From assembly GCA_014380625.1 (NCBI GenBank), contig JACMJL010000315.1, positions 1 to 34,081 on the forward strand: a DNA stretch of 34,081 nucleotides. Direction: 5' to 3'. Numbering within the stretch: the stretch's first letter is position 1; each line of letters opens with the position of its first letter. The DNA comes from Clostridiaceae bacterium (GTDB lineage Bacteria; Bacillota; Clostridia; Clostridiales; Clostridiaceae). Positions 26,083 through 33,922 of the stretch are shown piece after piece. The notes under the pieces are model-generated. The model ran no database searches. It was given only the letters and a program-made list of their open reading frames with translations, and was not told the DNA's origin. Position numbers and translations under genes: made by a program.

Positions 26083-27759
26083 TTATCTAACCTCCTTAAA
26101 CTTTTTAAGTATATCCTCAGAAGCTATTGGTCTTCCATCATACCTTAAATAACTTTCATCCATTTGTATTCCTGTATTTTCTCTTATAAGTTGTGCAAGT
26201 TGTCCTGTTGCATTTTGTTCAACATTTATTAATCTTTTAGCTTTAAGGGCCTTCTCTTTAATTAATTTATCCGGTAACGGCCAAATATCTCCAAACACTA
26301 AGGCACCATATTTCTCTTTACCTTCAGCATTTAAAAGTTTAACTGCCTCTTTAATTGGGCTATACAAAGATCCCCATCCGACTAATAAAATATCTACATC
26401 TTCTTCACCTATAAATTCAGGTTCTAACAAATCTCTCTTTAGAAACTCCATTTTTCTTAATCTTTTATCATTCATTACAATTCTTACTGATGCAGATTCT
26501 GTTATATGTCCAGTTTCATCATGTTCGTCACTATCCACTAAAACAGTTTTACCAGGTATTCTTCCTGGAGTTATTCTTGGAGAAATTCCAGACTCTGTAA
26601 CTTCATAGCGATTGTATACCTTATCCCCTCCATACTCCTTTTCGCTTAAGTATCTTTCAATTTTAATTCTATTAAAATCAAAAGGTTTGACTGTTCTCAG
26701 GCTATCAGCAAGAAATTGATCTCCTAGCAAAATCACTGGAATTTGATATTTATCTGCTAAATTAAAAGCTCTCATAGTCTGATAAAAACAGTCCTCAGGG
26801 TCTTTTAAAGCTATTACCATTTTAGGTACCTCTCCTGGAGTTCCTGATATTACAAACTTAAGGTCTGCTTGTTCAGTTCTAGTGGGGAACCCTGTTGTAG
26901 GACCAGGTCTTTGTATTTCAGCAATTACTAATGGTACTTCAAGCATGCCTGATAGACCTACAGCCTCTACCATTAAAGCATACCCTCCACCAGAAGTGCC
27001 TGTCATGGCACGAACCCCAGCGTAGGAAGCACCAATTGCCATATTTATTGCAGCTATCTCATCCTCTGCCTGTTCAACAACTATTTCCGCCTCTTCAATT
27101 TTTGAAGCAAGATAATTCATTATAGTAGTAGAGGGTGTCATAGGATATGCTGAGTAAAATTTACAGCCTGCGGCCAAGGCACCTAAAGCAATAGCGTCAT
27201 TACCATTAATCAATATACTTTGATCTTTTTCCTTTGCTTTAATATCATATTTAGGTGAAATCTCTTTAAACCCCGCTTCGAAGGCAGCAAAATTTTGAAC
27301 TGCTACTTCAACCTCAAAGGTTTCTTTTAATAAATCCTCTACAAAACTTAAATCTAAATTAAAAAGTTTAAGTACTGCGCCTATTGCTATGCTTCCAAAA
27401 ACCTTTTGATTTCCTATGGTTTTAGCTAGAGTTTTTAAGGCAAGGTTGTACAATCTTTCATCTTCGTACTCTATAACTTCATCAGCAATAATAAAACCAG
27501 TATCTTTCAATTCAGATATATGCAATTCAATGGTTTCTTTATTTAAAGCAATAATACCATCTAGTTCATTAAAGTGGGAGTCTATCTCCTCATCTCCAAA
27601 ACGAACTTGAAAAAAATTATGTCCACCTCTAACTCTAGACATATAATCTTGTAACGTAAAAATTTTAAAACCTTTCCTTTTTAAAAGTTTTTCCAGTATC
27701 GTAGCAAGAGTTTCCATACCCTGACCCGCAGCTCCCCCTATTAAAATATTGTAAATCAT
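26083..27759 (-). CDS. korA: 2-oxoacid:ferredoxin oxidoreductase, fused gamma-alpha subunit
   Basis: A 558-residue subunit. The N-terminal third is a gamma domain (GGAAGQGMETLATILEK, YMSRVRGGHNFFQVRFG). The alpha part begins near residue 183 (LINGNDAIALGALAAG) and has YSAYPMTPSTTIMNYLA, EDEIAAINMAIGASYAG, MTGTSGGGYALM and RPGPTTGFPTRTEQADL. The gamma-alpha fusion is a usual arrangement in KorAB-type enzymes. The substrate (2-oxoglutarate, branched-chain or other) is not certain. AAGGAGGC precedes the ATG at 27759. Gene pair korA-korB, coupled. Confidence 0.9.
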   Translation of the reverse strand: MIYNILIGGAAGQGMETLATILEKLLKRKGFKIFTLQDYMSRVRGGHNFFQVRFGDEEIDSHFNELDGIIALNKETIELHISELKDTGFIIADEVIEYEDERLYNLALKTLAKTIGNQKVFGSIAIGAVLKLFNLDLSFVEDLLKETFEVEVAVQNFAAFEAGFKEISPKYDIKAKEKDQSILINGNDAIALGALAAGCKFYSAYPMTPSTTIMNYLASKIEEAEIVVEQAEDEIAAINMAIGASYAGVRAMTGTSGGGYALMVEAVGLSGMLEVPLVIAEIQRPGPTTGFPTRTEQADLKFVISGTPGEVPKMVIALKDPEDCFYQTMRAFNLADKYQIPVILLGDQFLADSLRTVKPFDFNRIKIERYLSEKEYGGDKVYNRYEVTESGISPRITPGRIPGKTVLVDSDEHDETGHITESASVRIVMNDKRLRKMEFLKRDLLEPEFIGEEDVDILLVGWGSLYSPIKEAVKLLNAEGKEKYGALVFGDIWPLPDKLIKEKALKAKRLINVEQNATGQLAQLIRENTGIQMDESYLRYDGRPIASEDILKKFKEVR

Positions 27760-28209
27760 TGTTTGCCTCCTTTTTAATAATTTTCTTTAAAAACTTAAAA
27801 AATACTTTTACTTTAAATTATTCATGTAACACTAACCATTTTTGGGATATATATATCACTATATCACTGTATATATAATATGCAACCTTTATCTTTTAAT
27901 ATTAATTCTTATCTGAGGGAGGTAATTGGGATGTACCCTCCAGTTTGATCCATAACAATAATACTTAGGCATCTGAAATAAAATAAAAATCAAATATACT
28001 AGCAATCTGAATTATTTTCTTGAAAATGCATATAATATAACCTATGAAATTCAGCATAAATAGTTACATAAAACCCTTATGCTAATATAAAAAAATTTCC
28101 CTAATTAAATTTATTACATAGAATAAAATTTGTAATCTTATTGAATACTATATAACTTTTAGGAAAAACTATTTAGAGTTAAATTATATAAAGAAAAGAG
28201 ATTAGAATA
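27760..28209. other. AT-rich divergent intergenic region
   Basis: About 450 bases between korA (minus) and the membrane protein at 28210 (plus). It contains AT dinucleotide-rich runs near 27845-27885 and a strong ribosome-like GAGGGAGG (27915-27922) 8 bases before a five-codon frame ATG...TGA (27931-27948, MYPPV). GGAGG there can pair with CCTCC at 27937-27941. I see no RNA family and no longer gene. Confidence 0.5.
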
Positions 28210-28734
28210 ATGACTTTTATTTTTACTGCTTTTATTATCTTTATATCAATTGGATTTTTAGCAAAAAAGAAGTATAGTTTTTTTGTAGGAGCGGCTATAA
28301 CCTATATTTTTTATCTATTGTTTTTATTCATGCAATATAAATTAAATTTTCAAATTAGCAGCTATAAAATATTACTTGTTCTTTTAACTCTATTGGGTCA
28401 TTTGTTAATTGGAGAATACTTTGACTTTTATATTAAAACAAAGCATTACGATAGACTATTACATGTGTTTGGTTCTTTCTCTTTTTCTATTTTTTTATAT
28501 TCAGTAATATCAAAAATAATTAATCCTATTGATTTATCAAAAATCTATATTTCTATATTTGTGGTCTCTTTAGGTATATCTTTAGGTGTATTCATAGAAA
28601 TCCTTGAGTATATATTAGATTCCACACGCAAAAAAAATAACCAAAAGGGTCTTAAAGATACTAATTTTGATTTAATATATAATGTAATAGGCTCAATCCT
28701 AGCAGGCATCTTTTCTTTTTTTATTAATTTTTAA
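28210..28734 (+). CDS. DUF2238-like multi-pass membrane protein
   Basis: A 174-residue protein with about five transmembrane helices. HYDRLLHVFGSFSFSIFLY, GVFIEILEYILDS and KDTNFDLIYNVIGSILAG follow the order of the DUF2238 (YjdF-like) family: an aspartate/arginine/histidine motif at the start of one helix, a Glu-rich helix and a Asp-x-x-x-N/D motif before the last helix. Function is unknown. The ribosome site is weak (AAGAG, 10 bases from ATG). It is followed after 148 bases by a second membrane protein on the same strand. Confidence 0.6.
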   Translation: MTFIFTAFIIFISIGFLAKKKYSFFVGAAITYIFYLLFLFMQYKLNFQISSYKILLVLLTLLGHLLIGEYFDFYIKTKHYDRLLHVFGSFSFSIFLYSVISKIINPIDLSKIYISIFVVSLGISLGVFIEILEYILDSTRKKNNQKGLKDTNFDLIYNVIGSILAGIFSFFINF

Positions 28735-28882
28735 GAATGTGATAGATAGAGTGAATATTTTCCACCTAAATTTTCACAAAAAACTTATTTCCATTTTAAT
28801 TTTTTTCTATTATTTTTATATCAACAGAACTCTTATGATTTGTTACGTATATAATTTATTAAATACTTAAGTAGGTGTTTTA

Positions 28883-29389
28883 ATGTATCTTATACTTCTT
28901 GCAACTTTATCTATTATTATCTGTTATAAATTGGGAGACTGGAGAAATTGGAAGATTTACTATCCAACAATACTATTTTTTATTTTAAGTAGTGTAGTTT
29001 GTATACTTTTAACTTATGATCATCCTTTATGGTTGTATGAATCATCAATAATAAATCATACCTTTACAGATTTGTTTATTTCAATAACAGTATATCCCTG
29101 TACAATAATGATGTTTATTCCTCATTTACCCAAAGAAATCAGAAAAATAATTCTCCATATTTTTATCTATGTAATTGTATATACTGTTCCAGAATTTATT
29201 GCTGTTAAAATAGGATATTTTACCTACCATAACGGATGGAGTATATGGCATACTCTCATATTTAATGCTATAATGTTCCCAATAATAATTCTTCATCATA
29301 AAAAGCCAATATATGCTTGGATTGTAGCTCTAATAAGTCCTCATATCTTATTTTTTATTATGAAAATTCCATATAATAGCATACGGTAA
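28883..29389 (+). CDS. CBO0543-type membrane protein, full-length form
   Basis: A 168-residue membrane protein with about five hydrophobic helices. LGDWRNWKIYYPTILFF near the N-terminus, HPLWLYESSIINHTF, YFTYHNGWSIWHTLIFN and the end KIPYNSIR mark the family. The paralogue at 22582-22938 keeps both ends but lacks the central helices. Function is unknown. The ribosome site is weak (TAGGTG). It is convergent with the diguanylate cyclase gene. Confidence 0.7.
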   Translation: MYLILLATLSIIICYKLGDWRNWKIYYPTILFFILSSVVCILLTYDHPLWLYESSIINHTFTDLFISITVYPCTIMMFIPHLPKEIRKIILHIFIYVIVYTVPEFIAVKIGYFTYHNGWSIWHTLIFNAIMFPIIILHHKKPIYAWIVALISPHILFFIMKIPYNSIR

Positions 29390-29428
29390 GATAAATTAAA
29401 CCTTAAAATCAATGACTTGCATAACACT

Positions 29429-30328
29429 TTATGAAGATATAGTCATATTCCTACCACTTTTTTTTGCTTTATAAAGGTTTACATCAGCAAAATTAATTAT
29501 GGATTCTATAGTTGATTCATCATTTTGCACTAAGGTATGTACCCCAAAACTCGTTGTTACCTTAATATTACTACCTTCAAACTCAAAAATTTCATTTTGG
29601 ATTTTCTTTCTCATTCTTTCTGCAATCTCAAATGCTTTATCCTTATTAGCGGTTGGAAGACATATCAGAAATTCTTCTCCACCATATCTAGCTACCCAAT
29701 CCCTATCAGTGCGAACACAACTTACTAAAAGATTTGCTACTTCTTTGAGAATAAAATCACCTGCTAAATGACCATAATTGTCATTTACACTTTTAAATAA
29801 GTCAATGTCTGCCATTATCACTGACAAAGTTTCTTTGCGAATTGATTTATTAATAATATCAACTTGCAATCTTTCATCTATAAATCTTCTATTATATATA
29901 CCAGTTAAATGATCCTTAAGCAATAACTTGTCAACATGATCTATAATCCTATGAATATCGACCTCCACGCCTTTATCCTTTTTTACTACAGTCATATTCT
30001 TACTAACATCTTTAAATAATTCAATAACTACAGTTGTCTCACCAATTGCAACAGGTATTGCTATAACCATATAAATCATTTCTTTATGGTATTCAATTTT
30101 AATAAAAACATCATTTTCCTTATATGCTTTTAATGAAATGCAATTATCGCAGATTTTCTCTTTATTCCAGACGTGGTGACAGATAAAATCTGTTTCAGTA
30201 ATTACATTTTCTGTATAACTCAATATTTTTTTCTTTATTGGATCTACAACCCTCATAACATCATATGTTTTTTCTATAAATTTGACATTGTTAATTAATT
30301 CAATAAACTCTTCTCTATTTGCTTCCAT
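29429..30328 (-). CDS. Diguanylate cyclase with a Cys-rich N-terminal sensor
   Basis: A 299-residue cytosolic protein. Residues 1-120 form a PAS-like sensor with ICHHVWNKEKICDNC (about residues 49-63), a Cys/His arrangement that could bind a metal, heme or cluster, or sense redox. The C-terminal GGDEF domain (about 138-299) has DHLTGIYNRRF, ADIDLFKSVNDNYGH and the active-site ARYGGEEF, and should make c-di-GMP from two GTP. The inhibitory RxxD is not in the usual register (TDRD precedes WVAR). TAAAAGGAGGAC before the ATG at 30328 supports the start. Confidence 0.92.
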   Translation of the reverse strand: MEANREEFIELINNVKFIEKTYDVMRVVDPIKKKILSYTENVITETDFICHHVWNKEKICDNCISLKAYKENDVFIKIEYHKEMIYMVIAIPVAIGETTVVIELFKDVSKNMTVVKKDKGVEVDIHRIIDHVDKLLLKDHLTGIYNRRFIDERLQVDIINKSIRKETLSVIMADIDLFKSVNDNYGHLAGDFILKEVANLLVSCVRTDRDWVARYGGEEFLICLPTANKDKAFEIAERMRKKIQNEIFEFEGSNIKVTTSFGVHTLVQNDESTIESIINFADVNLYKAKKSGRNMTISS

Positions 30329-30496
30329 AATGTCCTCCTTTTAATAAAGGATATAAATTATTTACTTTACCAATTTTTATAATTACTAGACTATTATATT
30401 AACATATTCCTTTAGTGTTATAAAGTTTAATTTCAAAGTTGAACCATTAGAGATTTATGAAATCAGATTACTCTGTTTTCATAAATTAATCATAAA

Positions 30497-30536
30497 AGAC
30501 ATATCCGCCACTTTTTTCAAAGTGACGGATATGTCT
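30497..30536 (-). terminator. Terminator of the Cys-rich gene at 30544
   Basis: A 17-bp stem with one mismatch: 30497-30513 (AGACATATCCGCCACTT) and 30520-30536, 6-base loop. T residues follow on the minus strand. Confidence 0.85.
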
Positions 30537-30543
30537 AAGTTTT

Positions 30544-30948
30544 TTAATCTCTATTAAAAGAATGTTCTTCAAAAAGTTCTTCAAGTATTACATCACAATC
30601 AACAATAACTTCACAAATACAGCCTATACATACATATCTAAACTTATCACAATCTTTGATAACAACAGTATTATCCATAACAGCAATAATTCTTGCATCC
30701 TCAATGAAACAGTGATTAGTGCATGCATCAAGTACAAGTGATGCCCTATTTTCTGGATCATCATCGTCTGCTATTAATATTAGAAGACTTTTAATATCTG
30801 TAGGGAATAAAAATCTTCCTCTTCCATATTGTCTTCTTGATGTATTTTCTGCATCTATATAATTATTATCTCTATTTAAATCTGAACATCCTGAACCGCA
30901 ACCTGAATCATTTGATCCGCAACCACAGCTTTTTTTTGATTTTGACAT
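30544..30948 (-). CDS. Cys-rich small protein, paralogue of the 21383 gene; probable spore-surface component
   Basis: A 134-residue protein from ATG 30948 (AAGGAG is 9 bases upstream; an in-frame start at 31026 would give 26 extra residues ahead of the ribosome site and is rejected). The N-terminus has SCGCGSNDSGCGSGCS. The conserved part is FLFPTDIKSLLILIADDDD, DACTNHCFIEDARIIAVMD and CIGCICEVIVDCD. It is nearly identical to the protein at 21383-21763 after residue 45. It lies 70 bases after the SPOCS-like gene on the same strand but has its own candidate promoter. No known family is recognised. Confidence 0.7.
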   Translation of the reverse strand: MSKSKKSCGCGSNDSGCGSGCSDLNRDNNYIDAENTSRRQYGRGRFLFPTDIKSLLILIADDDDPENRASLVLDACTNHCFIEDARIIAVMDNTVVIKDCDKFRYVCIGCICEVIVDCDVILEELFEEHSFNRD

Positions 30949-30993
30949 ATAGTTCATCTCCTTATTAATTACAAGTAATATATCTCTCACTAA

Positions 30994-31020
30994 TATAGTA
31001 TTTATAATATAAAAAAATGT
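30994..31020 (-). promoter_or_regulatory. Candidate sigma-K-type promoter of the 30544 gene
   Basis: On the minus strand AC (31020-31019), 16 bases, then AATACTATA (31002-30994), fitting AC-16-CATAnnnTA except the first base of the -10. Surrounding bases are conserved with the paralogue's upstream region (GGGxACAT before, AGTGA after). Confidence 0.4.
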
Positions 31021-31096
31021 ACCCATTAATTTATTGAGATACTAATTCAAGAAAATTAATTTTCACAATTTAATAGTAAGATGATCAAATAGATTT

Positions 31097-32140
31097 CTAA
31101 TTTCTTCTTAAAATTTCTACTTGTTGATTTTGCAATAATCTTATTGTTAGAAATATTACAACACTTTCAGTAATGCGGTGGAAGCCTTGTTCTAAAGTTT
31201 TTTTACACTCACTATCTATTGTATTTTCAAGAATGTCAGATTCAACAATTTCAGCACTAATTAGTTGACAGAATACTTTTTCATTAAAGAATTCAATCAT
31301 TCTAAAACCTTGTTCTTGGATATCCCTCCCAGTTACATATTCTTCGTTATTCTCAAGAGCTTTTTCTACATCTTGATAAGTATTGCTTTTAAACATAGGC
31401 AGAGTCTTAAACGTAACTCTAGTAGTGCATTTAAAAGGAACGTTAACTGTAATATTCTTAACCTTTAGGCATGATACTCCCTTTTGATTATGGTCCTTTA
31501 TTGTGTATTCTATGTTCTTCCTAATAAAGCCTTCTAAAAATATTATTCCAGTATTGTATTTACCATCTTCAATCTCAGGAATAAAATTACACTGATTTAA
31601 ATATACACTTTTTCTAATAGGGTTAATTTCTAATACAAAATCCTCTAACCCAAGAGATGACATAGAAGTAATTGTTACTGTACATTCTGCTAACACTACC
31701 GGAATTTTTACTATTACAGGTCCTACAGTGACTTCACAAGTATGAGGAATATTCTCACAAAGAGGTAGCACTTCAGAGGTAACCTTGATTTTACAATCCT
31801 CAACTATGACCTTACCCACTTTGTTTTTATGTTCTTTTTCTATGGCATAGTCATCTTCTTCAAAAAAATCTTCATCATATAAATCTTGATATCTAGTATA
31901 ATCCTTGTCTTCTAACCCCTTACTGCTTTTATCTTCTATATCAGTCTCTAAGCGAACATTGTTATTATTTTCTTCAGAATCATCTAAACTTAAATTTAAA
32001 GGCTTTCTTTTGGGATAAGAATTTTTATAATGTTTTCTATTAAGTCCATACTCAATTTGATCCATTTTGTATTGTTTTTTATTATTCTTTTTCTTAATGG
32101 ATTCATTAACCTGAATCTTTGAATAAAGTATTCTACTCAC
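31097..32140 (-). CDS. SPOCS/CsxC-like probable exosporium or coat protein, with charged N-terminal extension
   Basis: A 347-residue protein starting at GTG 32140 (AGGAGG 7 bases upstream). Residues 1-130 are highly charged (Lys/Asn-rich, then acidic EDFFEEDDYA) and low-complexity. Residues 135-345 form the domain shared with the neighbour at 32324: VIVKIPVVLAECTVTI, FLEGFIRKNIEYTI, VNVPFKCTTRVTFKT, FFNEKVFCQLISAEI, LEQGFHRITESVVIFLTIRLLQNQQVE. The layout resembles clostridial CsxC-type or DUF3794-like spore-surface proteins; the label is from memory of those families. Cys residues are spread through the domain. Confidence 0.7.
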   Translation of the reverse strand: MSRILYSKIQVNESIKKKNNKKQYKMDQIEYGLNRKHYKNSYPKRKPLNLSLDDSEENNNNVRLETDIEDKSSKGLEDKDYTRYQDLYDEDFFEEDDYAIEKEHKNKVGKVIVEDCKIKVTSEVLPLCENIPHTCEVTVGPVIVKIPVVLAECTVTITSMSSLGLEDFVLEINPIRKSVYLNQCNFIPEIEDGKYNTGIIFLEGFIRKNIEYTIKDHNQKGVSCLKVKNITVNVPFKCTTRVTFKTLPMFKSNTYQDVEKALENNEEYVTGRDIQEQGFRMIEFFNEKVFCQLISAEIVESDILENTIDSECKKTLEQGFHRITESVVIFLTIRLLQNQQVEILRRN

Positions 32141-32251
32141 GACTTTTCCTCCTATTATAAGTGTTATGAATCAAAGTATTTTAAAGATATTACTCTTTCA
32201 AAACTGTTAATAATAAATTTTTTTCATATATGCCAATGTTTATCGTATTCT

Positions 32252-32291
32252 AAAAATAGACCCAAAGCTACAGCTAGTAAGCTTTGGATCT
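32252..32291 (-). terminator. Terminator after the 32324 gene
   Basis: On the minus strand AGATCCAAAGC (32291-32281) pairs with GCTTTGGGTCT (32268-32258) with one mismatch, 12-base loop, followed by T residues (32256-32252). It separates the two SPOCS-like genes into two units. Confidence 0.85.
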
Positions 32292-32323
32292 AGAGCATCT
32301 AATTTAATTATGGCGGGTATAGT

Positions 32324-33133
32324 TTAGAGTGCTCTAACTTTTACCTGTTGCTTTTGTAATACTTTTAGTGTTAAGTTTACTACTATTTTTTCAGTGAGTT
32401 CTGTGAACTTTTGCTCTGTAGGTGTATGACAGCTTGACCTTGGATTGATGTGAATATCAACTTCAGCAATATCTGCCTTAACTAATTCAACAAAAGGTTT
32501 TTCATTAAAAAATTCTGTGAAGAAGAAACTCTGATCGCAAGGATTACGTCCAATTATTGGATCTGCACAATCATCACAGCCTGAAAGTTTATCTGTAAAG
32601 AATTCTAATTCACTTGGAGCAGGGTTTGCAGTAAATACAGGTGGTCTAAGGAAAGTAATTCTAGTAGTGAAATTAAAAGGAACTTGAACTGTACAGTGCC
32701 TGATATCTCCACATACATTTCCACTTCTACCAGTCTCACAAGTTTCAGTTGCGTACTCAATATTCTTTCTAATAAAACCTGCTATAAATAATATCGCGGT
32801 ACCTGGTTGGTTGTCTTGAGAAAATGGAATAATACGGGATTGAGTTAAAAATACATTCTTTTTAATACGTTTAATCTCCATGACTTTCTGGTCTAATGTA
32901 ATGGTTGCTTCAACAGGAATTGTTATATTTGTCTCTGCTAGCACAACGGGGATCTTAACTACTACATCTCCATCCTTAATAACAATTGGAGATACATCCT
33001 TTTGTTCAGTTATTGATTCAATTAGAGTATCAACAGTTGCGCATGAATCACTTTCTGTACAACAAGATGCAACCTCAGAGCCATTACCCGTATATATTTC
33101 ATTTTCTTGATTTGATTTATAATTTTCATTCAT
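32324..33133 (-). CDS. SPOCS/CsxC-like probable exosporium or coat protein
   Basis: A 269-residue protein. The start at ATG 33133 is fixed by AAGGAGG 8 bases upstream; an in-frame start at 33196 has none. Residues 1-45 are polar with CCTESDSC. The domain (about 50-265) has VVVKIPVVLAETNITI, FIAGFIRKNIEYATE, VQVPFNFTTRITFLR, CDDCADP, FFNEKPFVELVKADI and EKIVVNLTLKVLQKQQVKV. All these recur in order in the downstream paralogue at 31097-32140, and partly in the 1710-2273 protein. It resembles clostridial CsxC-type exosporium proteins; a spore role is probable, not proven. Confidence 0.72.
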   Translation of the reverse strand: MNENYKSNQENEIYTGNGSEVASCCTESDSCATVDTLIESITEQKDVSPIVIKDGDVVVKIPVVLAETNITIPVEATITLDQKVMEIKRIKKNVFLTQSRIIPFSQDNQPGTAILFIAGFIRKNIEYATETCETGRSGNVCGDIRHCTVQVPFNFTTRITFLRPPVFTANPAPSELEFFTDKLSGCDDCADPIIGRNPCDQSFFFTEFFNEKPFVELVKADIAEVDIHINPRSSCHTPTEQKFTELTEKIVVNLTLKVLQKQQVKVRAL

Positions 33134-33234
33134 AATGTTATCCTCCTTTTTATCTAACCAAAGTATGACCAGTGATATACTATACAAAGATATCACTAAA
33201 TCTTAACTTTCTGTTTTATACTCTCTTCATGAAA

Positions 33235-33261
33235 GGTTCTATGAGTCCTTCGGCAAAATGT
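33235..33261 (-). promoter_or_regulatory. Candidate sigma-K-type promoter of the 32324 gene
   Basis: On the minus strand AC (33261-33260), 16 bases, then CATAGAACC (33243-33235). CATA and the spacing fit; the final TA is absent. A 7-bp hairpin (GTGATAT with ATATCAC, about 33173-33197) lies between it and the gene. Confidence 0.35.
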
Positions 33262-33369
33262 AAGATTTAAAGTGTAATCTTTATAATATATATTATTTCG
33301 GTTTATGCTTTTGCGTTACAAAATATGAATTAAAAAACAAGTAAGATTCCTATCACCAAAATTAATAAG

Positions 33370-33403
33370 GCAGAGTTGTGCAGAAAAATCCGCTCAACTC
33401 TGC
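33370..33403. terminator. Hairpin downstream of the NifX-like gene
   Basis: GCAGAGTTG (33370-33378) and CAACTCTGC (33395-33403) form a perfect 9-bp stem. T residues after it are few on either strand, so termination is plausible but not strong. Confidence 0.55.
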
Positions 33404-33509
33404 TTTAATACTAGGTTTCTTTTTCAAATATTGGCGTATCTATAAGTATAGAAATATTAATTCATTATAATTTTTTTAAGAAATTTTAAAGATTACCAAC
33501 GTGCCCGCT

Positions 33510-33866
33510 TTATTTGTGATGATGTTCACCATGATGATTGCAGGTAACACCTTTATCTTGTAAATTTTCATTGATGTATTCCTCAATAATCTTTTTATAT
33601 TCTCCGGATACTCCTGTTATTACTTGAAGACCATTCTGCTGTAACCCACTAATTGCGCCTCCACCAATTCCGCCAGTTATAACTACTGTCGCTCCCTGGT
33701 TTACAAGTAAATCTGCTAAGCCTTGATGCTGATGGGAAAGCTCCTTTGCTGATATTTCTTCAATGCTTATAATTTTTTTGTCTCCTATAGTCCCAATAAT
33801 AAAACTTTCACTCATTCCAAAATGTTGATTAACCATATTACCATTATTAGGTACTGCTATTTTCAT
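33510..33866 (-). CDS. NifB/NifX-family cluster-binding-like protein
   Basis: A 118-residue protein of the dinitrogenase iron-molybdenum cofactor biosynthesis superfamily. MKIAVPNNGNMVNQHFGMSE at the N-terminus carries the typical VxxHFG motif, and VITGGIGGGAISGLQQNGL is the conserved Gly-rich segment. The C-terminal tail CNHHGEHHHK is Cys/His-rich, suggesting metal binding. There are no nitrogenase genes here; such stand-alone members are common in anaerobes and their roles are mostly unknown. GGAGG precedes the ATG. The gene lies 56 bases after a zinc-ribbon gene on the same strand. Confidence 0.85.
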   Translation of the reverse strand: MKIAVPNNGNMVNQHFGMSESFIIGTIGDKKIISIEEISAKELSHQHQGLADLLVNQGATVVITGGIGGGAISGLQQNGLQVITGVSGEYKKIIEEYINENLQDKGVTCNHHGEHHHK

Positions 33867-33922
33867 AAAATTTTACCTCCACTTTCATCTTTTTTAGTCA
33901 TATGCCATTTACATTTACTTTA

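Noticed and set aside
27840-28100. Riboswitch upstream of korA or the 28210 gene
   Set aside because: No conserved riboswitch core could be recognised; only AT-rich runs and a short GGAGG/CCTCC pairing are present.
30949-31026. N-terminal extension of the Cys-rich protein at 30544
   Set aside because: The ribosome site AAGGAG lies inside this stretch, 9 bases before the ATG at 30948, and the paralogue starts at the equivalent Met.
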